Shown: in pieces, positions 14,001 through 20,816 of the stretch | Numbering within the stretch: the first letter of the stretch is position 1 | Layout of the letters: each line of letters opens with the position of its first letter | From: a virus | IMG/VR virus record: IMGVR_UViG_3300045049_000262 | Span: 1-49,155 of that record | DNA length: 49,155 bases | Reading direction: 5' to 3' (one strand) | Translations under genes and position numbers: made by a program | Notes under the pieces: model-generated | The model's input: only the letters and a program-made list of their open reading frames with translations | The model's database searches: none | What the model was told of the DNA's origin: nothing

Positions 14001-14447
14001 ATGTCAGGCAGAAAGTTCCGCATTGCGAGCGCGCTGTTGGTCGGCATGCTGCTATTTGCAGGGGTTGCATCGGCCCAGACGGCGCCGGGGCTCGGCACCA
14101 ACTGGCCGAATGCGCAGGACGTCAGCACGAATCCGCAATATCACGTGTACCGCTGGGTGATGGGCAACATCACCTACCTGCAGGTGAACGACATTGCGGG
14201 CAATGTGAAGTTTGCCGTCGGCGCGGTGAACGGCGTAGCGTTCGTCCTTCCGGTCGGGGCGCCGCAAATGGTGCAAGTGCAGCCTGCGGCCGCGCCGAGC
14301 GCAACGGCGAGCTCGTTGACATCGCCATCAGCGTCGACGGTCTACAGCGATCCAACGATCACTGTGCAGCAAACGAATAGCACGTTCTCGGTGACGCCAT
14401 CGACGCAGATGGTATGCAAGGATCCCGCGGACTGCTCAGGCGGTTAG
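14001..14447 (+). CDS. Secreted/periplasmic protein of unknown function
   Basis: This 148-aa protein has an N-terminal Sec signal peptide (RKFRIASALLVGMLLFAGVASAQ, split predicted after ASA near residue 25). The mature part starts TAPGLGTNWPNAQDVSTNP, and its central region is followed by an Ala/Ser/Thr-rich tail with two late cysteines (VCKDPADCSGG). AGGAG lies six bases before the ATG. It is transcribed alone, away from the left operon, and its end overlaps the convergent membrane-protein gene by 4 bp. It looks like cargo expressed in the lysogen. No family is recognised. Confidence 0.75.
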   Translation: MSGRKFRIASALLVGMLLFAGVASAQTAPGLGTNWPNAQDVSTNPQYHVYRWVMGNITYLQVNDIAGNVKFAVGAVNGVAFVLPVGAPQMVQVQPAAAPSATASSLTSPSASTVYSDPTITVQQTNSTFSVTPSTQMVCKDPADCSGG

Positions 14448-15985
14448 CGGTCACGAAGGAACACGGTGATCGAGGGTTCATCGAGGTAGGTCATGTCTTT
14501 GACCTTTCCCTGGAACGTCTTCGCAAGCCAGCGCACATTCTCGACCGTCAGACACGGGCCTGGGAGCTTGGAAACATCCTGCTTCCCAGGCCATACCTTG
14601 ATCCTGAGCGCTACGGTGCGACTTGCCTGATTCAAGATGCGTAGCTGCATGGACACTCGCCGCGGCTTATAGCGATAGCAGAGGTCGAGCACCAGCTCGT
14701 AGGACGTTCGGTAAAGAAGAACTTCCATATCTTTTGGAAGCTCGTTCGCGAGGCGGGGTACCCGGGCAAGATATTGGATGCCGGATTGCTGCAGCTGATC
14801 GGCGAGCGTGCCATATTTCAGAGCAAATCGGATGCCGCTAGTTTCGAGTGCGTCCAAGTTGAGCGATTGGATCGCCGCAGGAAGCCTTACTGCTGGCGCC
14901 ACGCCCATGCTCCAGCGCATTCCCGCGTTGGCTTCTGCCGACAGCGCATATGGTTCGGCATGGTTGGTATTGAAGTCTTCCAGCTTGCGGTACTGTCGCT
15001 CAAGCTCGATCGCTCCTCGCCGGACAATGCCATCCCCCCACGTGAGATTCTGGCGCGCGAGCCACAAGAGACCATCTCGCTCGCGATCGTAGATTCGAAT
15101 ATTCGCAAAGAGCTGCGACACATGGGCGCCAGTCCCCAGCGTGATCGTGATGACGATCATCATCAGGATTTGCTCTTGCATCAAGTCTGAGTCGTACCAG
15201 TGGCGTAGCGTTAAGCGCATCGCCAAATTGGCAAGGCACGTGAGCACCACGGCTGCAATCCATCCGCGCCGCAGCGCGACCATGGCGGCGGGAAACAGCA
15301 TCAGCAGGCCTGTCGCTATTTGAACGATACGATCGCTGCTTGTGATGTTGAGCAACGTCAATACGCCAATGGCGGCAGCACCTAGGCCGATCTCCATGTG
15401 CGCCTGCTGCTTTGCGCCACGGAACTCGCCGGCCACGCCCATGAATCGCCCCCGCTTCGACCACTGGTATGTCACCACGGCTGGCACGACCATTAGCGCG
15501 CCCAAATAGTGACCGATAAAATAGACGAAGAAGAAATATATTGGGCCGCCCGGCATGTGGCTGGCGCCATGGCCATATCCCACCAGGGAAAGGGCGTACG
15601 TGTTGACGCCGGCGAGCAATGCTGAAGTCAGGGCGCAAGCCTTCAGAACCATCGAAACCGACTGGGTCGCTGTAGTGGAGGGGCCGTTCCAGCGGATAGT
15701 GCGGAGCAAGGCGGCGGCTAAGGGCGCCGTGAACGAAGGTGCTATTGCAGCCCAGAAGAACCAGTTGAAATTGCTCCCAGGCAAAGCGTTCGCTTTGTAG
15801 ATGATCGCACCCGAGCAATCGGCCGCAATGATGAGTGGCCACAGATCAGCGGGCAGCAGCAAGAGCGCGCCCAGCCGGAAGCCGGTGGAGATGAGCCAGT
15901 GCGGTGCCGAAATTTCGCGAAGAGCTGCAAAGCAGAGTGCGTATCCGATGAAGATACACAGGTTCCTTATGCTTTTTCTGCGCAT
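14444..15985 (-). CDS. MASE1-like membrane protein with degenerate kinase-type C-terminus
   Basis: This 513-aa protein has an N-terminal ~300 residues forming about eight to nine hydrophobic segments in a MASE1-like arrangement (LREISAPHWLISTGFRLGALLLLPADLWP, then VYFIGHYLGALMVVPAVV). MASE1 is a sensory membrane module of histidine kinases and cyclic-di-GMP enzymes. The C-terminal ~120 residues look like a worn histidine-kinase ATPase domain: YRTSYELVLDLC sits where the N-box would be, and GPCLTVENVRWLAKTFQGKV plus SITVFLRDR where the G-box and final strand would be. The key Asn and Gly residues are missing. It starts at ATG 15985, 29 bp after the repressor stop and on the same strand, so it is probably co-expressed in the lysogen. 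Confidence 0.75.
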   Translation of the reverse strand: MRRKSIRNLCIFIGYALCFAALREISAPHWLISTGFRLGALLLLPADLWPLIIAADCSGAIIYKANALPGSNFNWFFWAAIAPSFTAPLAAALLRTIRWNGPSTTATQSVSMVLKACALTSALLAGVNTYALSLVGYGHGASHMPGGPIYFFFVYFIGHYLGALMVVPAVVTYQWSKRGRFMGVAGEFRGAKQQAHMEIGLGAAAIGVLTLLNITSSDRIVQIATGLLMLFPAAMVALRRGWIAAVVLTCLANLAMRLTLRHWYDSDLMQEQILMMIVITITLGTGAHVSQLFANIRIYDRERDGLLWLARQNLTWGDGIVRRGAIELERQYRKLEDFNTNHAEPYALSAEANAGMRWSMGVAPAVRLPAAIQSLNLDALETSGIRFALKYGTLADQLQQSGIQYLARVPRLANELPKDMEVLLYRTSYELVLDLCYRYKPRRVSMQLRILNQASRTVALRIKVWPGKQDVSKLPGPCLTVENVRWLAKTFQGKVKDMTYLDEPSITVFLRDR

Positions 15986-16014
15986 ACCCCATCCAGAAAG
16001 TTGCGCGCCCCTGA

Positions 16015-16764
16015 TCACTTCTGGTTTTTTAAACTTTTCCCACCCAGAACGTAAATCACTCGGCCGCGAATGCGTAAGCTCTTCATATCCTCTTCGAGTA
16101 CATCGAACGACTCCAGACGCGGTTTCGTCCCCTGTAAACGAAGACCCGAATTCCCCGAAACTATCCGCCTGACTTGGGCGATGTTCCCCATGTGCAAGGC
16201 GTAAATGCCATCTCCATCGAACGCCGTAACACGCGTGTCGACGAAGCAAATATCTCCATCTTCAATCTCGCCTTCCATCGCCGGCCCGACGTTTTCAACA
16301 ACGCGGACATGCGGCTGGAGCAGGTGAAGATTGTTCCGCAGTAGAGACGATGGAATGTCAATGTAATGTGTACGCTGTAGAGAAAAATCCTCCAAATACA
16401 GGACCCGCTGCAAGCCATCCGGTACGCGACCTGGCAGTTCGGCCACTGGACTTATCGGCTTCCCGGGTGCGTCCTTGAGCGCCGGCTCCTCCCCTGTGCC
16501 GTGATTGAGCCAATTCAGGGTCAGGCCAACGACCCCGGCGTCTTGGGCGGCCCTCTCAATGACACCCCAAGATTCGGGCGTATCGGGGATCAGTCCCTTG
16601 TCGCGATTGAACCAGTTCCACATGTGGCGCGGTATAACGCCGTACCGGGTGCGGAACTGTTTCTCGGTCAGGTTGCAGAGGTGCAATAGCTTGAGGAACC
16701 GCTCGTTCTGCGGTGAGAGGCTGTCCGATTTGGGACGTGTCCGTTTTTTGCCGATTTGCACCAT
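16015..16764 (-). CDS. CI-like repressor with inactive S24 (LexA-type) domain
   Basis: This 249-aa protein has an N-terminal DNA-binding part with a helix-turn-helix (about 31-57, LTEKQFRTRYGVIPRHMWNWF) and a C-terminal LexA/CI-like dimerisation domain (about 150-240). Fold markers are clear: DGDICFVDTR, GIYALHMGN, RGRVIYV. The nucleophile position is Ala162 (GPAM where GDSM is normal). The general-base lysine position is Arg199 (QVRRI for VKR), and no Ala-Gly cleavage pair is seen in the linker. It should therefore bind operators and dimerise but not self-cleave with RecA. It is divergent from the Cro-like gene, with operators between and over its own start codon. Confidence 0.93.
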   Translation of the reverse strand: MVQIGKKRTRPKSDSLSPQNERFLKLLHLCNLTEKQFRTRYGVIPRHMWNWFNRDKGLIPDTPESWGVIERAAQDAGVVGLTLNWLNHGTGEEPALKDAPGKPISPVAELPGRVPDGLQRVLYLEDFSLQRTHYIDIPSSLLRNNLHLLQPHVRVVENVGPAMEGEIEDGDICFVDTRVTAFDGDGIYALHMGNIAQVRRIVSGNSGLRLQGTKPRLESFDVLEEDMKSLRIRGRVIYVLGGKSLKNQK

Positions 16765-16768
16765 TGGT
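16760..16768. promoter_or_regulatory. Operator half-palindrome 1 (ACCA-T-TGGT)
   Basis: ACCATTGGT overlaps the ATG start of the repressor gene. It is one of three related sites in the divergent region and lies 21 bp (two helical turns) from site 2. Binding here would block translation-start-proximal transcription, consistent with autoregulation. Confidence 0.6.
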
Positions 16769-16780
16769 TAAGAATGCCGC

Positions 16781-16791
16781 AACCATTGGTT
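16781..16791. promoter_or_regulatory. Operator palindrome 2 (AACCA-T-TGGTT)
   Basis: AACCATTGGTT has perfect 5-bp arms around one central base. It repeats the core of site 1 and matches the outer parts of the longer palindrome at 16840. It lies between the repressor start and the divergent regulator and is probably a repressor or Cro binding site. Confidence 0.7.
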
Positions 16792-16839
16792 GAACGCAAT
16801 CGCACAAAGCACGGGGTGGATGGCGAATAATTTCGCCTA

Positions 16840-16859
16840 TGGTTGAAAATAGTCAACCA
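16840..16859. promoter_or_regulatory. Operator palindrome 3 and repressor-gene -35
   Basis: TGGTTGA (16840-16846) and TCAACCA (16853-16859) form a perfect 7-bp palindrome with a 6-bp centre. On the minus strand it contains TTGACT. This is followed after about 18 bases by AATTAT, a plausible promoter for the repressor gene, with a ~65-base leader. It also lies ~20 bp before the Cro-like start, so occupancy could control both directions. Confidence 0.7.
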
Positions 16860-16878
16860 ATAGTCTAGGCTCGCCGCC

Positions 16879-17172
16879 ATGAATGGTATCGAGCGCGCAG
16901 TAGAGATTTTCGGGGCCATCTCCACAGGGCCTAAGACCAACCTAGCTCGCGCGATCGGCAGATCGCCGGCAGAGATCGATAAGTGGCTCAAGCGCGGCTG
17001 GGTACCCGCGAAATACTGCGCCGCTATTTCGGCGGTCATACCTGTTGCCATCCCCTTGGCTTTGATCTACGGGCTAGACCCCGACCTCGCGCACCCGATC
17101 AGCCTGCAGGAGCTCAACCCGGATCTGCCGGACGTCATGCCTGTGCGCACTGCAGAAGCGGAGGACGCCTGA
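16879..17172 (+). CDS. Cro/YdaS-like transcriptional regulator
   Basis: This 97-aa protein begins MNGIERAVEIFGAISTGPKTNLARAIGRSPAEIDKWLKRGWVPA. This is the YdaS/Cro-superfamily helix-turn-helix layout, in which an N-terminal helix is followed by LARAIG and a recognition helix ending with a tryptophan-containing W-x-x-x-G-x-VP. The rest is short and proline-rich. Divergent placement from the CI-like repressor across shared operators makes it the probable lytic-switch protein. The start ATG follows AGTCTAGGCTCGCCGCC; a clear SD is absent. Confidence 0.85.
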   Translation: MNGIERAVEIFGAISTGPKTNLARAIGRSPAEIDKWLKRGWVPAKYCAAISAVIPVAIPLALIYGLDPDLAHPISLQELNPDLPDVMPVRTAEAEDA

Positions 17173-17182
17173 CATGGAAGCT

Positions 17183-17491
17183 TCAATGCGTTTGCTGCTG
17201 AAGCAGTTGCCTACGGGCGAAATCGTTGCCGTAATCGAGCAGAGCTTGGGAGTCGATATTCCTGCCGGTGTCCCGACACCATTGCGCGAAGGCGTCCGAT
17301 TGAACCTTCGCCTTGAAAACGCGGACCCCGCTGCGCTCTTGCTGCTCAACAAGCTTATTCGCGGCCTCCTCCCACTCATCGAACGTTGCATGCCACCGGC
17401 GCTGCGTCGGCATAAGCCGTCGGAAGGCTTCGTAGTCATCTCGGGTGAACCAGGGGATGCCAATGGCACTGAGTGGGGCCGAGTTGTTCAT
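17183..17491 (-). CDS. Small conserved phage protein (IPWF-type)
   Basis: This 102-aa protein starts MNNSAPLSAIGIPWFTRDDYEAFRRLMPTQ, followed by FDEWEEAANKLVEQQERSGVRVFKAKV and FAQWCRDTGRNIDSQALLDYG. That pattern is one I recognise from many bacterial and prophage hypothetical proteins. AAAGGA lies before the ATG at 17491. It is on the opposite strand to the Cro and replication genes. The plus-strand frame over the same DNA (17174-17506) is judged a shadow. Function unknown. Confidence 0.8.
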   Translation of the reverse strand: MNNSAPLSAIGIPWFTRDDYEAFRRLMPTQRRWHATFDEWEEAANKLVEQQERSGVRVFKAKVQSDAFAQWCRDTGRNIDSQALLDYGNDFARRQLLQQQTH

Positions 17492-17520
17492 GGGAGCGTC
17501 CTTTGATGATCTATGGCACG

Positions 17521-18030
17521 TCACGGCAACCTGCGCGCGACCCCGTGATTGTGGGACGTTTTGACGTATCCGGCGGGGTACTCGAAGCGACAGTCTGGGC
17601 AGATAAGGTACTTGCGCATTCCCTTGCTCTGCGGCTGGAGATAGCCCGTCTTTCCCGCCGTCACGCACGCCGGACAGCGATAATGAAGTTGGTGCTGCGG
17701 GGCTTCAGTTTCCTTCAAGCGGTAAACCGTTGGGCCTTCGGGAAGCGTCACCAGGTCATAGCGCTCAAGCTCCTTTGCCTTTCGAGCGCTCTCGTCATTC
17801 GTCATTCTGAGCGATTCGATCTGGTCTTTCAGCAGACGGATCTCCTCCTGCGCCGCCAGAGTTTTTTGCTGCGCATCAATCAGGGCAGCGTAGATCTTGG
17901 TGAACTTGTCGCTGAGGGAGTTGGCGATCTCGTTCGCTTTCGCTTCATCCCTCGCCTTGACGGCGCCGACGATCAGATCGATCGCAGTTTTAGTGCTGGA
18001 AAGCAGGCCACCAAGGCTTATTGGTTCCAT
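17521..18030 (-). CDS. Coiled-coil protein with zinc ribbon
   Basis: This 169-aa protein has an N-terminal helix (SSTKTAIDLIVGAVKARDEAKANEIANSL), then a coiled coil (about 50-90, AAQEEIRLLKDQIESLR). A C-terminal zinc ribbon follows, made by CPAC and CPDC about 35 residues apart (RCPACVTAGKTGYLQ, LICPDCRFEYP). The role is unknown; zinc ribbons of this form often bind nucleic acid or partner proteins. It is divergent from the replication initiator gene, with a near-perfect 12-13-bp inverted repeat between them (18031-18090). Confidence 0.8.
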   Translation of the reverse strand: MEPISLGGLLSSTKTAIDLIVGAVKARDEAKANEIANSLSDKFTKIYAALIDAQQKTLAAQEEIRLLKDQIESLRMTNDESARKAKELERYDLVTLPEGPTVYRLKETEAPQHQLHYRCPACVTAGKTGYLQPQSKGMRKYLICPDCRFEYPAGYVKTSHNHGVARRLP

Positions 18031-18090
18031 GACGTCCCCATGTTGGTAGTTGATCGGTTGGCACCATCAGCTTACCGCATGGCGGACGTC
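18031..18090. promoter_or_regulatory. Inverted repeat between divergent genes
   Basis: GACGTCCCCATG (18031-18042) and CATGGCGGACGTC (18078-18090) form an imperfect inverted repeat, with one bulged base across 12-13 bp and ~35 bp between the arms. One arm abuts the ATG of the minus-strand zinc-ribbon gene. The other lies 18 bp before the ATG of the replication initiator. It could be an operator looping two starts together. No strong -35/-10 pair was found within it. Confidence 0.45.
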
Positions 18091-18107
18091 GCCTTTTCGG
18101 GTGCGCG

Positions 18108-18920
18108 ATGAGCGTCGAAGCGATCACCTGGGCGCTTGGACAGGAGGTCCCTCACTCGTCGGCAAAGTTCGTGCTGGTGGTGCTGGCGAACTGCGCGAGC
18201 GGTGATGGAAACGTTGCCTATCCGTCGACGGCCTATCTTTCCGACTCGACATGTCAGGATCGGAAGACCGTTCTTGCGAACCTGCAGCGCCTGCAGGAAA
18301 TGGGTTTCATCACGGATACCGGCCAGCGGGTCGGACGCACGCGCCAGATCATCGTCTATCGTTTGAACATGCCCGAAAACGGTACTGTTAAAGAGTCCCG
18401 AAAACGGAACAGTACCGAAAACGGAACAGTACCGTTTTTCCCGGGAAACAGTACCGTTTTTCCCTCGAAACAGTCCCAAAAACGGGACACGGAACCGTCA
18501 GGAACCGTAAAGGAACCTAAGAGAGAGAGAGACGCGCGCGCGCCGGCGCAGGATGACCCGCTGCCCGATGTCGATCCCGAGCGCTGGCAGTTGTACCTCG
18601 ACCAGCTCGCCGAGGATGGCCGGATGTCGATCAGCCGACTCAAGACGGCGCGCATGCAGCTCATCGCGCTGGCGCACGCTGGGCATGACCCGAACGTCGT
18701 TCTCGAAGCCGCCGTAATGCGCGGCAAGCGCGATCTCAAGGCACTCGCTGCGCAGCTGGCCGGTGAGCTCGTCAATTCCACGCCAGGAGGAACCCATGCA
18801 GACCGCACACAAGGCCGCGGTGGCAGCGCTGTCGAGCGCGTCCGCGCAGCGAACGAACGCGCTGAGCGCGAGGAACAAGCCGCTGGCGCAACAGGGGCAG
18901 GGCGCATCTTCGACGCCTGA
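18108..18920 (+). CDS. Replication initiator, lambda-O-like
   Basis: This 270-aa protein has an N-terminal winged-helix domain (about 1-90): MSVEAITWALGQEVPHSSAKFVLVVLANCASGDG, then YPSTAYLSDSTCQDRKTVLANLQRLQEMGFI, typical of phage O/DnaT-like initiators. The middle (about 88-145) is a low-complexity linker with repeated ENGTV/NGTVPFF units encoded by the iteron array. The C-terminal part (about 155-270) would contact the P-like helicase loader, whose gene overlaps by 125 bp. Position after the switch genes and the iterons in its own gene copy the lambda O arrangement. Confidence 0.88.
   Translation: MSVEAITWALGQEVPHSSAKFVLVVLANCASGDGNVAYPSTAYLSDSTCQDRKTVLANLQRLQEMGFITDTGQRVGRTRQIIVYRLNMPENGTVKESRKRNSTENGTVPFFPGNSTVFPSKQSQKRDTEPSGTVKEPKRERDARAPAQDDPLPDVDPERWQLYLDQLAEDGRMSISRLKTARMQLIALAHAGHDPNVVLEAAVMRGKRDLKALAAQLAGELVNSTPGGTHADRTQGRGGSAVERVRAANERAEREEQAAGATGAGRIFDA
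18372..18508 (+). repeat. Iteron array inside the initiator gene (probable replication origin)
   Basis: Direct copies of CCGAAAACGGWACWGT occur at 18373, 18398 and 18415. Inverted copies ACAGTACCGTTTTTC occur at about 18426 and 18449, with a diverged copy (ACAGTCCCAAAAACGGGAC) at about 18469. Three GGAACC(GT) boxes follow at 18491-18516, then an (AG)n and (CG)n tract. Initiator binding to iterons within its own gene is known for lambda O; here part of the array is inverted, which lambda's is not. Confidence 0.85.
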
Positions 18921-19545
18921 AGCTGTGCCGCCGGCTCAGATGCGCAAACTGTGGCTGCGCATGACCGAGATTTACGGGCACAAATGGACGAGCGCTTACG
19001 GCGAAGATGCTGAGAAGGGCGCAGGACACACATGGGCGAAAGGTCTCGCATCGATCACCCCGCGGCAGATCGCGAATGGCATCAGTTCGGCGATTTCGTC
19101 ATCGGACAGTTGGCCGCCCACGCTGCCCGAGTTTCGGAAGCTGTGTCTGGGCATCCCGTCGTTCGCCGCGGTCCAGTTCGAACTGCGCACCAACAAGGAC
19201 GCGCGTTCGCCGTTCCTTCGTCAGGTGTGGTCCTACGTCGACAGTTACATGTTCGCGCGCGCCGATCAGATTAAGGCGGAACGCATGTTGCGTGAGGCGT
19301 ACGAACTCGCGGTGGAATTTGTGATGCGCGGCGGTCCATTGCCGGCGCCGATATCCGCAGTGATCGAAGCGCCGAAGCCCGAACCTCACCGGCCGGCGCG
19401 GCCGGAGGTGGCGGCCGAAAACATCGCGAAGATCTCGGAATTGCTGCGCGAGAACGAGCCCGGCGTCGAGCAGGTTGAAGCCGAGGCGATCGATGACTCG
19501 TATGCGGAGCCATTCGAGACCACTGAGCAGGAGGAAATTATTTGA
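18796..19545 (+). CDS. Replication protein P-like (helicase loader)
   Basis: In this 249-aa protein the central part (about 55-150) carries the phage P-like pattern: MRKLWLRMTEIYGHKWTSAYGE, WAKGLASITPRQIANGISS, SWPPTLPEFRKLCLG. Lambda P loads the host DnaB helicase at the origin. The N-terminal ~50 residues are Ala/Ser/Gln-rich and flexible; the C-terminus is acidic (EQVEAEAIDDSYAEPFETTEQEE). The start ATG 18796 has AGGAGG five bases upstream and lies inside the O-like gene in another frame. Confidence 0.85.
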   Translation: MQTAHKAAVAALSSASAQRTNALSARNKPLAQQGQGASSTPEAVPPAQMRKLWLRMTEIYGHKWTSAYGEDAEKGAGHTWAKGLASITPRQIANGISSAISSSDSWPPTLPEFRKLCLGIPSFAAVQFELRTNKDARSPFLRQVWSYVDSYMFARADQIKAERMLREAYELAVEFVMRGGPLPAPISAVIEAPKPEPHRPARPEVAAENIAKISELLRENEPGVEQVEAEAIDDSYAEPFETTEQEEII

Positions 19546-19748
19546 TGCGCCAACGGCGTCGCTACCAACCTATCTCGCACCGCGATCACCCTTTGAGCCA
19601 CAGCGTGCTTAACGAAACCAGGTATTGCCGGAAGCATGGCAAGCGCTACCAGCTCAACGTAGTGAGGAACGGTCGCATCGAGGGTGGCGGGTGTCCCCTG
19701 TGTAATCCGCCCAAACCGCCGGTAGAACCGGAAGGGAGCAGCAAGTGA
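19545..19748 (+). CDS. Small zinc-finger-like protein
   Basis: This 67-aa basic protein has YCRKHGKRY and GGGCPLCNPP, giving Cys-x2-His and Cys-x2-Cys pairs for one zinc. It follows the P-like gene at a TGATG junction with AGGAGG upstream. It probably binds nucleic acid, but no family is recognised. Confidence 0.75.
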   Translation: MRQRRRYQPISHRDHPLSHSVLNETRYCRKHGKRYQLNVVRNGRIEGGGCPLCNPPKPPVEPEGSSK

Positions 19749-20260
19749 GTGACCTGAGAAGCGCGCTGCTGCTGGCGGCGCTGCAGCGGAAGGGCAAGCC
19801 GATGGATGGCGACGAGTTGCTCGACCATGCAACCGGGCTTGCCCTGAACGAAGGTTGGACCCCCAACGTTTTGGGGTTCAACCGTAAGGTTGTGGCTCGG
19901 CGCCTGGTCAACATGGAGCGCGAAGGCCTTGTAAAGGTCGTGGCGATGAACCGGGATTCGGTGAACCGCCGTGACACGCCGGTGTACGAGCCGACTGGCG
20001 GATGGGATGCAAGTGCCTTTGTCCCGGGCCCCCAAGGAGAGAGCACGCGGACCTTGCAGGCCGCGCGCACGGAGAAGACGCCGTCCAGCTACGACGCCAT
20101 GTCGCCGCGGCAGCTGCGCGCCATCCTGGAGACGCAGGACATGCTGCTGGAGAGCACCTCGCGCATGATCCAGCACCTGCAGGCCGGCCTGAACGACATG
20201 GCGCAGACGCGCGAGAAGGCTCGGCTGCGTCTCGTTGCCGAAGGGCTGGAGCCGCGCTGA
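19745..20260 (+). CDS. Winged-helix-like protein with coiled-coil C-terminus
   Basis: This 171-aa protein starts at GTG 19745 and overlaps the preceding stop by 4 bp. The first ~85 residues look like a winged helix (LRSALLLAALQRKGKPMDGDELLDHAT, VVARRLVNMEREGLVKVV). After a linker, residues ~125-165 form a long helix (LRAILETQDMLLESTSRMIQHLQAGL). It is possibly a replication accessory or regulatory protein. No named family. Confidence 0.75.
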   Translation: MSDLRSALLLAALQRKGKPMDGDELLDHATGLALNEGWTPNVLGFNRKVVARRLVNMEREGLVKVVAMNRDSVNRRDTPVYEPTGGWDASAFVPGPQGESTRTLQAARTEKTPSSYDAMSPRQLRAILETQDMLLESTSRMIQHLQAGLNDMAQTREKARLRLVAEGLEPR

Positions 20261-20571
20261 TGCCCAGGCATATCGCCCGCGCCCGCAAAGACAACAACCA
20301 CGACCTGATCGTGAAGGCATTCGAGCAGTTGGGCTGCTCTGTGGAAGAGACGGTATGCACCGGGCTTGAAGGCTTCCCCGATCTGCTGGTGGGCTGCATC
20401 GGCGTCAACCACCTGGTGGAGATCAAGAACCCCGATACGGCGTACGGCCGCCAAGGCTTGAACGAGAACCAGCACGCATTCAACGCGCGCTGGCGCGGTG
20501 AACGCATGTGGTCGGTGTCGACCTCCCAGCACGTGGTCACTTTGGTCCAGCATTGGAGGGCCCGCCCGTGA
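20260..20571 (+). CDS. VRR-NUC-like nuclease
   Basis: This 103-aa protein has a compact restriction-fold nuclease core. CTGLEGFPDLLVGCIGVNHLVEIKNPDTAYG gives the PD...ExK triad, followed by LNENQHAFNARWRGER (conserved Gln/His helix) and a final VSTSQHVVTLV. This matches stand-alone phage VRR-NUC domains thought to resolve or trim branched DNA. It starts at ATG 20260 in a TGATG junction. Its place among replication and recombination genes fits. Confidence 0.85.
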   Translation: MPRHIARARKDNNHDLIVKAFEQLGCSVEETVCTGLEGFPDLLVGCIGVNHLVEIKNPDTAYGRQGLNENQHAFNARWRGERMWSVSTSQHVVTLVQHWRARP

Positions 20572-20816
20572 GCACCTACGTAGGGCGCATCAATCTCTGC
20601 AGCGACGTGCCGGGCGTGGCGATCAACGCTCGGGAACAAGTCCCGCCAGAAGCCGAGTGCACCGTCTTTGTCGATGGCGATGGCGGCGTGTTCGTCAGGC
20701 TCGGGAACGTCTGGCAGGGGTCCGCAATGCGGGCGTGGCAAGGCGCAGGCGATTGGACCGCCAGCGAATTGGCCCAGGCGCTGCTGGCCAATGTGCGCGA
20801 GCGGGGCTTGGTATGA
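20568..20816 (+). CDS. Small hypothetical phage protein
   Basis: This 82-aa protein starts STYVGRINLCSDVPGVAINA after GTG, then ECTVFVDGDGGVFVRLGNVW and an amphipathic C-terminal helix. GTG 20568 overlaps the preceding stop by 4 bp and has GGAGG nine bases upstream. No family is recognised. Confidence 0.7.
   Translation: MSTYVGRINLCSDVPGVAINAREQVPPEAECTVFVDGDGGVFVRLGNVWQGSAMRAWQGAGDWTASELAQALLANVRERGLV

Noticed and set aside
16015-16249. Longer N-terminus of the MASE1-like protein, starting at 16249
   Set aside because: The extension would overlap the repressor C-terminus out of frame and has no membrane or domain character; ATG 15985 is used.
17174-17506. 110-codon plus-strand frame after the Cro-like gene (possible CII)
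   Set aside because: It lies antisense to the 102-aa IPWF-type protein at 17183-17491, which has a recognisable conserved pattern and a good SD; the plus frame shows no DNA-binding motif.
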